Source: Pseudomonas sp. ANT_H4
Lineage (GTDB): Bacteria > Pseudomonadota > Gammaproteobacteria > Pseudomonadales > Pseudomonadaceae
Direction of reading: 5' to 3'
NCBI RefSeq assembly: GCF_008369295.1
Contig: NZ_VOBG01000012.1
Coordinates: forward strand, 62,001 to 126,000
Length of the DNA stretch: 64,000 nt
The first letter of the stretch is position 1. Every line of letters starts with the position of its first letter. A program made the position numbers and the translations under genes. Positions 10,548 through 19,730 of this stretch are shown here, piece by piece. Below the pieces are notes generated by a model. The model had not been told where the DNA came from. It did not search any database and saw only the letters and a program-made list of their open reading frames with translations.

Positions 10548-11208
10548 ACGGATCACGTTGATCGTAAGACGGATGCTGCTCGTCAGTACTGTGTTTGCTA
10601 TATCGGGATGTGCATTGAAGCCTGCTGACAGCTTCAATCTGGAGGTCGATCTGCCGGCGAATTTTAGATTCAGAGGCGACGCGGTTTATCGTCCCGCGAC
10701 AGGCGAGACCTGCACGTTGCCCAAACGTCGGGGCAAGCGGCCGGAGTTCAAGGTTTTCGATACGGCTGGCAAACCGGTAGCTAATCGGGTCAGCTTTGAC
10801 GTGCCGTTGACGGAGCAGGTGAATGGCTGCCCGTTGGTATTGGGCAGTATTACGTTCGATATTTATGGCAAGTGGGGCGAGCACTGGTCAGCGGTTGGTG
10901 GGGATTATGCCTATATCCATGTACTGGATCGGTTGGAGTCTGATATGCCCGCAATGCCTGCGTCTGGTGTTCAAGAGCTGGCGGCGCAGTGTCAGTGGTT
11001 GTTTCGGACGTTAGGGCCGTTACACGCGATCAGGAAGATTATGAAATGCAACTCGTTGGACGCGAGCGGGCAATTGCGTATGGGGCGTGCCGGTGGCGTC
11101 GTGCAAAGGGAGCCGTTGCGAGGAAGAACGTTAAGGATGGCCTTGGGATTGACTGATCAGGAGCAGCCCGCTGTCGACGACAATTGGGTAGCCGTCCCAG
11201 GGGGCTAG
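10540..11208 (+). CDS. Lipoprotein, probable T6SS immunity protein, C-terminus truncated
   Basis: A 222-residue protein starting at the ATG at 10540 that overlaps the vgrG end by 8 bp. The N-terminus has a basic and hydrophobic signal followed by a lipobox (FAISGC), so it should be lipid-anchored in the envelope. Lipoproteins between a DUF4123-type adaptor and a lipase-like effector usually protect the cell from that effector. The reading frame ends at a TAG at 11206-11208, but coding sequence resembling its own tail continues downstream in another frame (11209-11327). I do not recognise a named family; the immunity role is inferred from position. Confidence 0.65.
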   Translation: MGERITLIVRRMLLVSTVFAISGCALKPADSFNLEVDLPANFRFRGDAVYRPATGETCTLPKRRGKRPEFKVFDTAGKPVANRVSFDVPLTEQVNGCPLVLGSITFDIYGKWGEHWSAVGGDYAYIHVLDRLESDMPAMPASGVQELAAQCQWLFRTLGPLHAIRKIMKCNSLDASGQLRMGRAGGVVQREPLRGRTLRMALGLTDQEQPAVDDNWVAVPGG

Positions 11209-11327
11209 AAACGTTGCATGGGGGAAAGTTTGTGTATGCGTACTGCCGTGGCAATACTACAGATTTCAAACTCTTCAAAATGCCGGATGGGCGCATGTGC
11301 ACCACCTATCCGACGTGTAAAGAATAG
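11209..11327 (+). pseudogene. Out-of-frame tail of the upstream lipoprotein gene
   Basis: After the TAG stop the same frame continues for about a dozen codons. A shifted frame from about 11235 then gives YCRGNTTDFKLFKMPDGR and ends CTTYPTCKE before a TAG at 11325-11327. That end lies just before the AGGAG ribosome site of the next remnant, as expected for the original end of the lipoprotein. The pattern implies at least a nonsense change (a TGG-to-TAG change would do) plus a one-base frameshift. Confidence 0.55.
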
Positions 11328-11337
11328 GAGCGGCCTC

Positions 11338-11856
11338 ATGAAACAGGATGCATGGAAGCAACCATTTTTCAGCAACAAGATGCCTGCCTGTCCATTGCGA
11401 GGGCATTGGGCAAGCTTCTGTGTAGTCGACGAGATGGGGGATGGCAAGGCATATGGCGGTTTGCCTTACCATCTTCAGGATAGCGCCGGGCATCAGTACG
11501 CGGGGCGGTTGAATCATGCCGCTCATCTTGCCTGACGGCACTCAGTCCTCTGTCTTGTGGACCCCCGGCTGCGAATCCATCGAGGAGGCAGCCTGCAAAC
11601 GCGCCTTGCAACTCAACGCAGACATGCCTGACCGAGCCAACCGTCCAGTCCAGCCAGCACTTTATGGTCGCCAGCTACATCCCGGCAGCCTGGGCCACCC
11701 TGCGTCGCTGGCAACAAACCCTGGACACCCACGGTACGCTGGTTTACCCATCAGGAGAACCGCGAGCTGTCGCAAGTAGCAAGTATCCCGCCGCAACCGG
11801 CTGACGACTGGGGACTGGGAAGGGCGCAAACCCTGGATATCGATTCGATCGTGTAA
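11338..11856 (+). pseudogene. Remnant of a T6SS-associated (lipase-like) effector gene
   Basis: Begins with an ATG behind a good AGGAG site and reads about 60 residues (MKQDAWKQPFF... CPLRGHWASFCVVDE ... GLPYHLQDSAG), which resembles the N-terminal domain of VgrG-linked effectors in Pseudomonas. The frame closes at 11535. C-terminal-looking pieces follow in successive +1 frames: LPDGTQSSVLWTPGCESIEE from 11516, VASYIPAAWATLRRWQQTL from 11664, and WFTHQENRELSQVASIPP from 11740 to a TAA at 11854-11856. No catalytic core is left, so a large internal deletion and three frameshifts are inferred. The lipase assignment is from memory of similar loci and is tentative. Confidence 0.55.
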
Positions 11857-11858
11857 AG

Positions 11859-13094
11859 CTACAAAAACTCCACCTGGGCGGGCTGGCGCTTCATCAACAC
11901 CTTGCCCCCGCGAATCGAGTACAACGGCAATCCCTGGCTGCGAATCACTTCGTAGTCGCTGTCGGCAGAAAGGATCAGCAGGTTGGCCGGACGCCCCGGT
12001 TCCAGCCCGTAACGATCCCCCAGTGCCATGGCCTGGGCGCTGTTGTCGGTGACCAGGTCCAGGGCGCTTTGCAGGTTACGGTAGCCGAGCATATGGCAGA
12101 TGTGCAGCCCGGCTTCGAGCACCCGCAGGATGTTGCCGTTACCCAGTGGATACCAGGGATCGACTATGGAGTCCTGGCCGAAGCAGACATTCATGCCGGC
12201 TTCCAGCAATTCGTTGACTCGGGTTACGCCTCGGCGTTTCGGGAAGTTGTCGAAGCGCCCTTGCAAGTGAATGCTTTCGGTGGGGCAGGAGACGAAACTG
12301 ATACCCGAATGCCCTAGCAGGCGAAACAACTTGGCGCAGTAGGCATTGTCGTAGGAGCCCATCGCCGTCGTATGGCTGGCGGTAACCCGGCTGCCCATGT
12401 CTCGGCTGCGGGCCTCTTCGGCCAGTACTTCAAGAAAGCGCGAATGTGGGTCGTCGGTTTCGTCGCAATGCACGTCCACCAGGCAACCGGTGCGCTCGGC
12501 CAGGTCCATCAGGAATTTCACCGAGTTGACGCCTTGGTCGCGGGTGTATTCAAAGTGCGGGATACCGCCGACCACATCGGCGCCGAGGCGAATGGCTTCT
12601 TCCATCAGTTCGCGGCCGTTGCGGTAGGACTCGATACCTTCCTGGGGAAAGGCGACGATCTGCAGGTCGATCAAGTGCGTGCTTTCCTGGCGCACTTCCA
12701 ACATGGCCTTCAGCGCGGTCAGGTCCGGGTCGGTGACGTCGATGTGAGTGCGCACATGCTGGATGCCATGGGCGGCCAGGGTCTGGATAGTTTTTTTGGC
12801 ACGAGTCTTGGTGTCTTCCTGGGTGATGGTGGCCTTGCGTTCGCCCCAGCACTCGATGCCTTCAAACAGTGTGCCACTCATGTTCCAGCGCGGCTCACCA
12901 GCGGTGAGGGTGGCATCGAGGTGGATATGCGGCTCGACGAAGGGTGGCACCACCAGGTTGCCGCCGGCATCCAGGTCGTCCGCCCCCAGTGTTGGTGCGG
13001 CACCTTGTGGGGTGATGCTGGTGATCCGGCCATGTTCCAGGTGCAGATCATGCAGGCCTTCACGGTTGCGCAGGCGAGCGTTGATGATGTGCAT
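11859..13094 (-). CDS. codA: Cytosine deaminase
   Basis: Hydrolyses cytosine to uracil and ammonia in pyrimidine salvage. The 411-residue amidohydrolase shows the metal motif EPHIHLDAT, the HIDVTDPD and VHCDETDD segments, SHTTAMGSYDN, and FGQDSIVDPWYPLGNGN, all matching E. coli CodA. The ATG at 13094 follows a GAGGAA site; an in-frame TTG seven codons upstream is not needed. It sits 54 bp after codB in a codBA unit. Confidence 0.93.
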   Translation of the reverse strand: MHIINARLRNREGLHDLHLEHGRITSITPQGAAPTLGADDLDAGGNLVVPPFVEPHIHLDATLTAGEPRWNMSGTLFEGIECWGERKATITQEDTKTRAKKTIQTLAAHGIQHVRTHIDVTDPDLTALKAMLEVRQESTHLIDLQIVAFPQEGIESYRNGRELMEEAIRLGADVVGGIPHFEYTRDQGVNSVKFLMDLAERTGCLVDVHCDETDDPHSRFLEVLAEEARSRDMGSRVTASHTTAMGSYDNAYCAKLFRLLGHSGISFVSCPTESIHLQGRFDNFPKRRGVTRVNELLEAGMNVCFGQDSIVDPWYPLGNGNILRVLEAGLHICHMLGYRNLQSALDLVTDNSAQAMALGDRYGLEPGRPANLLILSADSDYEVIRSQGLPLYSIRGGKVLMKRQPAQVEFL

Positions 13095-13148
13095 GGGCAA
13101 GTTCCTCTTTGGCAAAAAACAATCAGGCGACAGCCGCCAGGGTCAGGC

Positions 13149-14417
13149 TCATACCTGGGCGTCAGCCAACGGTGCGCGTACTCGCAGCAGGGCGGTCAGC
13201 ACGATATAGGTTGCGGACGCGGCGGCAATCCCCACCAGCGGCGCCACCCATGGTGAGTTGAATGCCAGCACGGTACCAACCGCGTAGGCCGTCAGCCCAG
13301 GCCAGTTGAACGCCGGCAAGCGGGCCTCGGCCAAGCGTGGGTAGTGGCCGCGATAACGGTAGAAAAAGTCGGCCATGATCACCCCGCCAATCGGCGGAAT
13401 CACCGTGCCCAGCAGAATCAGGTAAGGCACCAGTATGTCGTACATGCCCAGCAGCGCCAGTAGCGTACCGATCACCGCGCCGATCAGGGTCACGGTCTTG
13501 CGGCGTCGGGTGCGCAGCAGGTTACAACCGGCGACGGCGAAGTTGTAGATGGTGTTGTCCTGGGTGCTCCAGATATTGAGCAGCAGCATGGCCATTGCCG
13601 CCAGGGCAAAACCTTGCAGCAGCAACACTTCCACCACGTCTGGTTGCTGATAGACGATGGCACCATAGGCGCCAATCAGCACCATCAGACCGTTGCCGAC
13701 AAAGAAGCCAATCAGGCTGGCCAGCACCGCGACCTTGGCCGAGCGGGAAAATCGGGTCCAATTGGTGGCCTGGGTTGCGCCGCTGACAAAGGTGCCGAAC
13801 ACCAGGGTAATGGCCGTGGATAGGCCCAACTCGCCTGTGGGCACCACTGCCAGTAGTCCGTCGAGCCCGCCGACTTTCACCGTGGCGACCCACATCGACA
13901 GAAACAGCAGGATGCACATGGCCGGTACCGCGATATACGACAGAATCTCCAGCCCGCGATACCCCACGTAGGCGGTGGCGCAGAACACCATGCCCAATAG
14001 CACCATCAATGCCAGTACGCTGCCCTGGCTCAATTCGAAATATTTCCCCAGCACCACGGCGGCGGTGGCGGTGCCCCAGGCGTACCAGCCGATTTGGGTG
14101 AAGCCGAGGATCAGGTCACTCAACTTGCTGCCCACTTCGCCGAAGCAGAAGCGCCCCATCAGCACCGAGTTCAAACCGCTCTTGAAGGCGATGTAACCCA
14201 AGCCTGCGGCGTAGATACCCAACAGCAGGTTACCCAGGGCCACGACGCCGAGCATCTGGGTAAAACTGAAGGCCACTCCCAGCTTGCCGCCGGCGAACAT
14301 GGTCGCGGTAAAAAAGGTGAAACCCAGCAGCACCATGGCCGTGGAGGCAAGGCCTTTGCGCGCGTGCATGGGCACTTCGCTGAGAGGGTAATCGTTGCCC
14401 GGTTCTTTCTGCGTCAT
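13149..14417 (-). CDS. codB: Cytosine permease
   Basis: Inner-membrane cytosine transporter of the NCS1 family, 422 residues with about 12 hydrophobic helices. The N-terminal stretch DYPLSEVPMHARKGLAS is the CodB-type entry segment, and VIPPIGGVIMADFF is a conserved NCS1 motif near the C-terminus. The ATG at 14417 follows an AGGGGAAAGG site; a longer frame to 14468 lacks support. It precedes codA and supplies its substrate. Confidence 0.92.
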   Translation of the reverse strand: MTQKEPGNDYPLSEVPMHARKGLASTAMVLLGFTFFTATMFAGGKLGVAFSFTQMLGVVALGNLLLGIYAAGLGYIAFKSGLNSVLMGRFCFGEVGSKLSDLILGFTQIGWYAWGTATAAVVLGKYFELSQGSVLALMVLLGMVFCATAYVGYRGLEILSYIAVPAMCILLFLSMWVATVKVGGLDGLLAVVPTGELGLSTAITLVFGTFVSGATQATNWTRFSRSAKVAVLASLIGFFVGNGLMVLIGAYGAIVYQQPDVVEVLLLQGFALAAMAMLLLNIWSTQDNTIYNFAVAGCNLLRTRRRKTVTLIGAVIGTLLALLGMYDILVPYLILLGTVIPPIGGVIMADFFYRYRGHYPRLAEARLPAFNWPGLTAYAVGTVLAFNSPWVAPLVGIAAASATYIVLTALLRVRAPLADAQV

Positions 14418-14622
14418 GTGCCTTTCCCCTGAGTGAGTGACGCAGGCCTGTTGCACCGGTCGTGCCAATTGCGCTGCAGTGAGAGGCGCGCGGTGGGTGA
14501 TGTGCAGGTTGCACAGTATTTATAGACGGGCAGGGGGAATCGGCGGGAACAGTTGTTCTTTCTGCCCGTTCAGGCGCGAAAGCGGTGCGTCGGTGATACA
14601 AATTGGATCACCGCTAGTTGCC

Positions 14623-15246
14623 TCAATCGAAGAGGGTGTGAGTCGTCTCTCCGCGATGAAACGCAAACGCTGCCTCAAGATCACTTTCAATGGTCCTGCC
14701 CCGTGACAGTGGCGGCAGGTCATCCAGACTGAAGAAGCCGACATCCGTGGTCTCGAAACCGGCCATCGGTGCGGCCTGATCGATTCGCTCACAGAGAAAG
14801 TACAGCTTGTAGAAGTCCCGCACATCGGGCCGGTACAAGCCTTTGGCTTTATGGGTAACGCTGTACAGCGACCGTACGGTGACGGTCAAGCCAGCCTCTT
14901 CACGGATTTCCTTGATGACGTTTTCAGCGGCCGACAAACCGATATCGGCATAGCCACCGGGCAATGCCCAGCAGCCGTCGGTCAGTTCCCGCACCAGCAG
15001 GATACGGTCGCCCTCGATCACCGCACCACGCACATCGATCATCGGCGTTGAATAGCGCTGGGCGAAGTCCGAGACCAGCCCGGTGATGCGCTCTAGCGGC
15101 AAGTTACCCAGTTGCGCCAGCATGCTGTGGGCAATATGAGCGATTTCTTCCAGGCGCTCACGCTCGAAGTCATCCTTGCAAAAGTGCAACCCTGTTGAGG
15201 CCAATGCTTGCAGGCGTTTGGCCTGAGCCAGCCAGGTGTTTTCCAT
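14623..15246 (-). CDS. Nudix hydrolase with N-terminal Nudix-associated domain
   Basis: A 207-residue hydrolase. The first 60 residues form the helical domain found in this subgroup (LQALASTGLHFCKDDFERER). The Nudix box follows as GGYADIGLSAAENVIKEIR with EEAGL immediately after, preceded by CWALPGG. Substrates of such proteins are nucleoside diphosphate derivatives, commonly ADP-ribose-like; the exact one is not evident here. It is a single gene between codB and queD. Confidence 0.85.
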   Translation of the reverse strand: MENTWLAQAKRLQALASTGLHFCKDDFERERLEEIAHIAHSMLAQLGNLPLERITGLVSDFAQRYSTPMIDVRGAVIEGDRILLVRELTDGCWALPGGYADIGLSAAENVIKEIREEAGLTVTVRSLYSVTHKAKGLYRPDVRDFYKLYFLCERIDQAAPMAGFETTDVGFFSLDDLPPLSRGRTIESDLEAAFAFHRGETTHTLFD

Positions 15247-15321
15247 GGTGGGGTCCTTGAATGCGGGGAAGTCCCGTTTTAATCACTGCTGGCCTGTGGA
15301 GCAAGGCCAGCAGGCATAAAA

Positions 15322-15343
15322 AAACCACCTATAAAGGTGGTTT
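15322..15343 (-). terminator. Rho-independent terminator of queD
   Basis: The perfect hairpin AAACCACCT / AGGTGGTTT with a 4-base loop is followed on the minus strand by a run of T, 15 bp downstream of the queD stop. Confidence 0.85.
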
Positions 15344-15357
15344 TTCACAACGCTGGC

Positions 15358-15714
15358 TTATTCGCCGTGATAGATGCAGCCACTGGTGCATGTTTCATGA
15401 ATCCGAATCGCGCTAAGTTCCGGCAGCAACGGTTTCAACTCATTCCAGATCCACTTGGCCAGCACTTCACTGGTTGGGTTTTCGAGGCCTGGAATGTCGT
15501 TGAGGTAGTTGTGGTCGAGGCGCTCGTAGAGCGGCTTGAAAATCGCCTTGATCTCCGAGAAGTCGCGGATCCAGCCGGTATGCGGGTCGAGGTCGCCGCT
15601 CAGGTGGATGGCCACCTTGAACGAGTGGCCGTGCAGGCGCCCGCATTTGTGGCCTTCGGGCACGTGAGGCAGGCGGTGGGCGGACTCGAAGGTAAATTCT
15701 TTAAAAATTTCCAC
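15358..15714 (-). CDS. queD: 6-carboxy-5,6,7,8-tetrahydropterin synthase
   Basis: Converts 7,8-dihydroneopterin triphosphate to 6-carboxytetrahydropterin in queuosine/preQ0 synthesis. The 118-residue protein has the zinc histidines in [10 protein letters not shown] and GRLHGHSF, the catalytic Cys in GHKCGRLHG, the LDHNYLND motif, and a C-terminal ETCTSGC. The start codon is GTG. It is monocistronic, with its own hairpin terminator. Confidence 0.92.
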   Translation of the reverse strand: MEIFKEFTFESAHRLPHVPEGHKCGRLHGHSFKVAIHLSGDLDPHTGWIRDFSEIKAIFKPLYERLDHNYLNDIPGLENPTSEVLAKWIWNELKPLLPELSAIRIHETCTSGCIYHGE

Positions 15715-15791
15715 AGTGTTTTTCAGCTCGGTCAGGTGTCTGGCAGGCGGCGAGTTTAACAGCTTGATCCGGCGCAGGGCACACCGGCTGA

Positions 15792-16871
15792 TCAGAGGGG
15801 CGTCAGGCGTTCACCCAATTGTCCGCTATCGGCCAACGCCAGAAACTCATCGCCCAATCGACGGCTTTCGCTCATTGCCGCTTGCCAGTATTTGCTGCGG
15901 CTCGCGTCATCGCCCATGAAACGCTTGAAGTCGCTACGGTCTGGCAGTTTGCCGTGGGGCAAGCGGGCCAGGTATTCCCTCGACGGCGACAGTAGCAATA
16001 CATTCTGTAGACCCTGTTGACTGCCACGTCGCCAAGGCAGGCCCTTGTCGAACCAGCCGGGGATGACCCGGTCGGTGAAGTGCGGGTACAGCACGATGTC
16101 ATCGCCCTGGTAGGGCAGGTCGAGGTGGTAGTCCAGCAGGCCGCCGTCGCGGTAGGTTCCGGCACCGGCCCCCGGCAGGTCGCGCACCCCTTGCATGACC
16201 ATCGGGATCGAGCCGGACGCCAGCAGCGCCTGGCGCAGGTTGCCCGTGTCCAGGTCGAGAAAACGCGAGGGGAAATCCTTGAGCGGGTGCAGCGGCGGCG
16301 CCTGGCGGGGGTCGTGGATGATCAGCCGCTCAAAGTGTCGTGACAGCCGTGCACGGCCTCGCAGGTTGTCGGCAATCACCGATGACAACCCGAGGCCCAG
16401 GCGGCCACGGTGATCGTCGGCCAGCAAGCCATGGCTTTTGACCACGACGATGTTCAGGCGATAGAGGGGGTTCGTCAGCAGCGTTGCATCGCGCCCGGCC
16501 AGCAGATCATCGAGCATGCGCTGGCAGCTCTGGCTGACCTCGGCCATGGTCACGCCCTTGGCAAAACGCTGTTCGTTGTACAAGCGGCCAAGGTCAAGCA
16601 GGCCTTGCACCGGGTCAGGCAGGCAGGCGCTGGCAAAGCGCCAGGAGCCGATGGACGCGCCGATCAGTGAGCGCTCCCGGGGTTCCCGTGCCAGCCAGTC
16701 ACCGAACAGCGCCAGGTCCAGGCCCTGGATGCCCAGGGCTTTCGGGCCACCCGCCGCGCCGGGGAGAATGCCGACATCAACCGGCTTCAAACCTTGTTCA
16801 CGAATGCGCGAAAAGGCGCGCTTGCCGGCCTTGAGCGTGAGGGCTGGAAACTTGATGTGAATAGCGGTCAT
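15792..16871 (-). CDS. Patatin-like phospholipase family protein
   Basis: A 359-residue protein with the patatin Ser-Asp dyad: nucleophile elbow GASIGSW (G-x-S-x-G) near residue 75 and DGGLLDYH near residue 243. The glycine-rich oxyanion loop is LPGAAGGPK near residue 38. No signal peptide is seen, so a cytoplasmic acyl hydrolase is expected. Substrate unknown. It stands alone between queD and the divergent PepSY/two-component cluster. Confidence 0.8.
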   Translation of the reverse strand: MTAIHIKFPALTLKAGKRAFSRIREQGLKPVDVGILPGAAGGPKALGIQGLDLALFGDWLAREPRERSLIGASIGSWRFASACLPDPVQGLLDLGRLYNEQRFAKGVTMAEVSQSCQRMLDDLLAGRDATLLTNPLYRLNIVVVKSHGLLADDHRGRLGLGLSSVIADNLRGRARLSRHFERLIIHDPRQAPPLHPLKDFPSRFLDLDTGNLRQALLASGSIPMVMQGVRDLPGAGAGTYRDGGLLDYHLDLPYQGDDIVLYPHFTDRVIPGWFDKGLPWRRGSQQGLQNVLLLSPSREYLARLPHGKLPDRSDFKRFMGDDASRSKYWQAAMSESRRLGDEFLALADSGQLGERLTPL

Positions 16872-17029
16872 ACCGTTCTCTTTTGACGCGAGCAGGGCAG
16901 TATAGAAAATCTCGCACGCTTGAGGGCAAGGTGTTTAGGATAATTGCCATGGTGGCAATTCAGTTTCAGTTAAGTTGCAGGCGTTACCGTGAGCGTCGTA
17001 GGAAAAATATCCTGAAACGGAGACGCACC

Positions 17030-17338
17030 ATGAAAAAACTCACAGCTTTAGTTGCCACCAGTATCATCGCTCTCACCGCTAGCCTGGCCCAGGCCCGCGA
17101 CCTGGGGCCGGATGAGGCGTTGAAACTGCGCGACGCTGGTACCATTGTGTCTTTCGAGAAGCTCAATGCCACGGCACTGGCCAAGCATCCCGGAGCGACG
17201 GTGACCGAAACCGAGCTTGAAGAGGAGTACGGCAAGTACCTTTATCAGGTTGAACTGCGCGATGCCCAGGGCATTGAGTGGGATCTGGAATTGGACGCCG
17301 TCACTGGGGTTGTTCTCAAGGATCATCAGGATACGTAA
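17030..17338 (+). CDS. Secreted PepSY-domain protein (first of a tandem pair)
   Basis: A 102-residue protein with a clear signal peptide (KKLTALVATSIIALTASLAQA) and a mature part that is one PepSY unit: RDLGPDEALKLRDAGTI and a C-terminal WDLELDAVTGVVLKD. I used the ATG at 17030 with a GGAG site 7 bases upstream. PepSY domains bind or inhibit peptides or act as sensors in the periplasm. It starts the pepSY-pepSY-regulator-kinase unit and is probably a periplasmic input or target of that system. Confidence 0.85.
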   Translation: MKKLTALVATSIIALTASLAQARDLGPDEALKLRDAGTIVSFEKLNATALAKHPGATVTETELEEEYGKYLYQVELRDAQGIEWDLELDAVTGVVLKDHQDT

Positions 17339-17661
17339 TGAAGGTAAATCTACGCACCAGCAGTCGAGTGGCACTGGTGCTCCTGGCTTTTTGCTCGGTG
17401 GTAGCTGCCCGGGACCTGGGCCAGGACGAAGCGCTGCACCTGCGCCAGAAGGGCGAAATCGCACCCCTTGAGCACCTGTTGGGGCCAGCCATGGCGCGCT
17501 ATCCGGGTGCCAAGCTGCTGGATGCGGAGCTGGAGGAGCACAAGGATCGCTCGGTGCGCTATATCTATGAAATCGAACTGTTGACCGTCGACGGTGTGGT
17601 GCGCGAGATCGAACTCGACGCCAACACCGGTCAAGTGCTTAAAGACAAGGAAGATGACTGA
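17338..17661 (+). CDS. Secreted PepSY-domain protein (second of a tandem pair)
   Basis: A 107-residue paralog of the preceding gene: signal segment then [17 protein letters not shown] and [16 protein letters not shown]. It starts inside the stop codon of its neighbour (TAATG) and its own TGA overlaps the next ATG, so all four genes are tightly coupled. The signal peptide ends in VVAA, shorter than in the first copy. The pair looks like a duplication with divergence. Confidence 0.85.
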   Translation: MKVNLRTSSRVALVLLAFCSVVAARDLGQDEALHLRQKGEIAPLEHLLGPAMARYPGAKLLDAELEEHKDRSVRYIYEIELLTVDGVVREIELDANTGQVLKDKEDD

Positions 17662-18329
17662 TGCGCCTGCTTCTGGTGGAAGACCACGTCCCGCTGGCCG
17701 ATGAACTGATGGCAGGGCTCAACCGCCAAGGCTATGCGGTGGACTGGCTGGCGGACGGGCGCGATGCGGTCTATCAGGGCCGTAGCGAACCTTACGACCT
17801 GATCATCCTCGACCTCGGCCTGCCGGGTTTGCCCGGGCTTGAAGTGTTGGCCCAATGGCGCGCCGCCGCGCTGGCCACCCCGGTGCTGATCCTTACCGCT
17901 CGTGACTCCTGGGCCGAACGCATCGAAGGGCTCAAGGCCGGCGCCGATGACTATTTGAGCAAACCATTCCACCCTGAAGAGTTGTACCTGCGCATCCAGG
18001 CCCTGCTGCGCCGCTCCCATGGCCAGCCTAACCAGCCAACCTTGCAGGCGGCCGGCTTGCACCTGGACGAAGGCCGTCAGTGCGTCATCCGCGACGGTGA
18101 AGAGATTCAACTGACCGCCGCCGAGTTCCGGTTATTGCGCTATTTCATGTTGCACCCCGAACAGATTCTTTCGAAAAGCCACCTGGCCGAGCATCTGTAC
18201 GACGGTGAGACCGAACGCGATTCCAACGTGCTGGAAGTCCACGTCAACCATCTGCGCCGCAAGCTGGGCCGCAGCGTGATCGAAACCCGGCGCGGCCAGG
18301 GCTACCGTTTTGGCGCCGCCCCAACGTGA
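17661..18329 (+). CDS. OmpR-family response regulator
   Basis: A 222-residue regulator: receiver domain ([13 protein letters not shown]; phospho-acceptor Asp in [10 protein letters not shown] near residue 51; Lys in [11 protein letters not shown]) and a C-terminal winged helix ([12 protein letters not shown] ... VNHLRRKLG ... RRGQGYRFG). It is closest in style to PhoP/QseB/CpxR-type regulators that sit with PepSY proteins. It lies between the PepSY genes and its kinase with 4-base overlaps on the kinase side. Confidence 0.9.
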   Translation: MRLLLVEDHVPLADELMAGLNRQGYAVDWLADGRDAVYQGRSEPYDLIILDLGLPGLPGLEVLAQWRAAALATPVLILTARDSWAERIEGLKAGADDYLSKPFHPEELYLRIQALLRRSHGQPNQPTLQAAGLHLDEGRQCVIRDGEEIQLTAAEFRLLRYFMLHPEQILSKSHLAEHLYDGETERDSNVLEVHVNHLRRKLGRSVIETRRGQGYRFGAAPT

Positions 18330-19645
18330 AATCCATCCAGCAGCGGTTGAGCCTGGGACTGATCAGCGTGATGGTGATCGTAGGCCTGGTGCTGGCGCAG
18401 ACCAGTCTGTGGCTGTTCGAAGTGGGTTTGCAGCGTTACCTCGAATCAGGGCTGCGCAACGACAGTGAGAACCTGTTGGTGGCACTGGTCCGCGGACCCA
18501 ATGGCGTACAGCTGGATGAGCAGCGCTTGTCTGCGGCCTATCAGCGGCCGTTTTCCGGGCACTATTTCCGTATCGACTTTAGTAACACTCATTGGCGCTC
18601 TCGCTCACTGTGGGATCAGGAGTTGCCGCAACTGCCCCAGGCCGGTCTCAAGGGCAACCTGCAACTGGGGCCAGAAGGTCAGCAACTGCTGGTGTTGCGT
18701 TCGGACTACAAGCGTTTTGGCCAGTCGATTTCCATCAGCGTGGCCCAGGACTACACACCGGTCAGGGAAAGCTTTCGCTTAATGCGCCAGGTCGGCCTGG
18801 TGCTGGGATTGGCGGCGTTGCTGCTGATCCTGATCCTGCAACGGGTCACCGTGCGCCGGGCCTTGCGCCCACTGGAAACCGCCCGCGAACAGATCGCCCA
18901 ACTGCAACAAGGCCAGCGCTCGCAACTGGACACACAGGTGCCGGTGGAACTGGAGCCGCTGGTGGCACAGATCAACCATCTGCTGGCCCACACCGAAGAC
19001 AGCCTCAAACGTTCACGCAATGCCCTGGGCAATCTAGGTCATGCCTTGAAAACCCCTCTGGCGGTACTGCTGAGTGTGGCCTCCAGCGAACAGCTCAAGG
19101 ACCATCCACAGTTGAGCAAGCTGTTGCGTGAGCAGCTGGAGCAGGTGCAGCAACGGCTCAACCGCGAACTCAATCGCGCGCGGCTGGCCGGGGAGACCTT
19201 GCCGGGCGCGTTGTTTGATTGCGATGGAGAATTGCCGGGATTGCTGGCGACCCTGAATATGATCCACGGCGAGCATCTGGACTTGAGCTATCACGTTCGT
19301 CCTGGTCTGCAATTGCCGTGGGACCGCGAGGACTTGCTGGAGCTGCTTGGCAACCTGCTGGACAACGCCTGCAAATGGGCGGATGTCGAGATACGCTTGA
19401 GCATCGTTGAAACTGCGCAAGGCTTTAGTCTGAGCGTCGAGGATGATGGGCCTGGCATTCCCGAGGCCCAGCGTGATCAGGTCTTCAGCCGTGGCACGCG
19501 ACTGGATGAGCAGACCGCCGGCCACGGGCTGGGCCTGGGGATCGTGCGGGATATCGTCGAGGTGTGGGATGGGACATTGCAGTTGCAGGAGAGCGCGTTG
19601 GGCGGGTTGAAGGTGGTGATCGAATTGCCCCGCCGTCATGTCTGA
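18326..19645 (+). CDS. Sensor histidine kinase of the PepSY-linked two-component system
   Basis: A 439-residue inner-membrane kinase: N-terminal helix (about 12-32), short periplasmic domain (about 33-155), second helix ([16 protein letters not shown]), HAMP, phospho-acceptor H in [13 protein letters not shown], and the ATPase boxes [22 protein letters not shown] and GHGLGLGIV. The GTG start overlaps the regulator stop (GTGA). The small periplasmic domain could interact with the PepSY proteins encoded upstream; that link is inferred. Confidence 0.9.
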   Translation: MKSIQQRLSLGLISVMVIVGLVLAQTSLWLFEVGLQRYLESGLRNDSENLLVALVRGPNGVQLDEQRLSAAYQRPFSGHYFRIDFSNTHWRSRSLWDQELPQLPQAGLKGNLQLGPEGQQLLVLRSDYKRFGQSISISVAQDYTPVRESFRLMRQVGLVLGLAALLLILILQRVTVRRALRPLETAREQIAQLQQGQRSQLDTQVPVELEPLVAQINHLLAHTEDSLKRSRNALGNLGHALKTPLAVLLSVASSEQLKDHPQLSKLLREQLEQVQQRLNRELNRARLAGETLPGALFDCDGELPGLLATLNMIHGEHLDLSYHVRPGLQLPWDREDLLELLGNLLDNACKWADVEIRLSIVETAQGFSLSVEDDGPGIPEAQRDQVFSRGTRLDEQTAGHGLGLGIVRDIVEVWDGTLQLQESALGGLKVVIELPRRHV

Positions 19646-19730
19646 AGGCCTGCAACAATGTGCAGCTACCCATAGCTATCGCAGACAAACCACACTGGAT
19701 TGTCATCGAACGGGCGATGACGCCAGTGCC

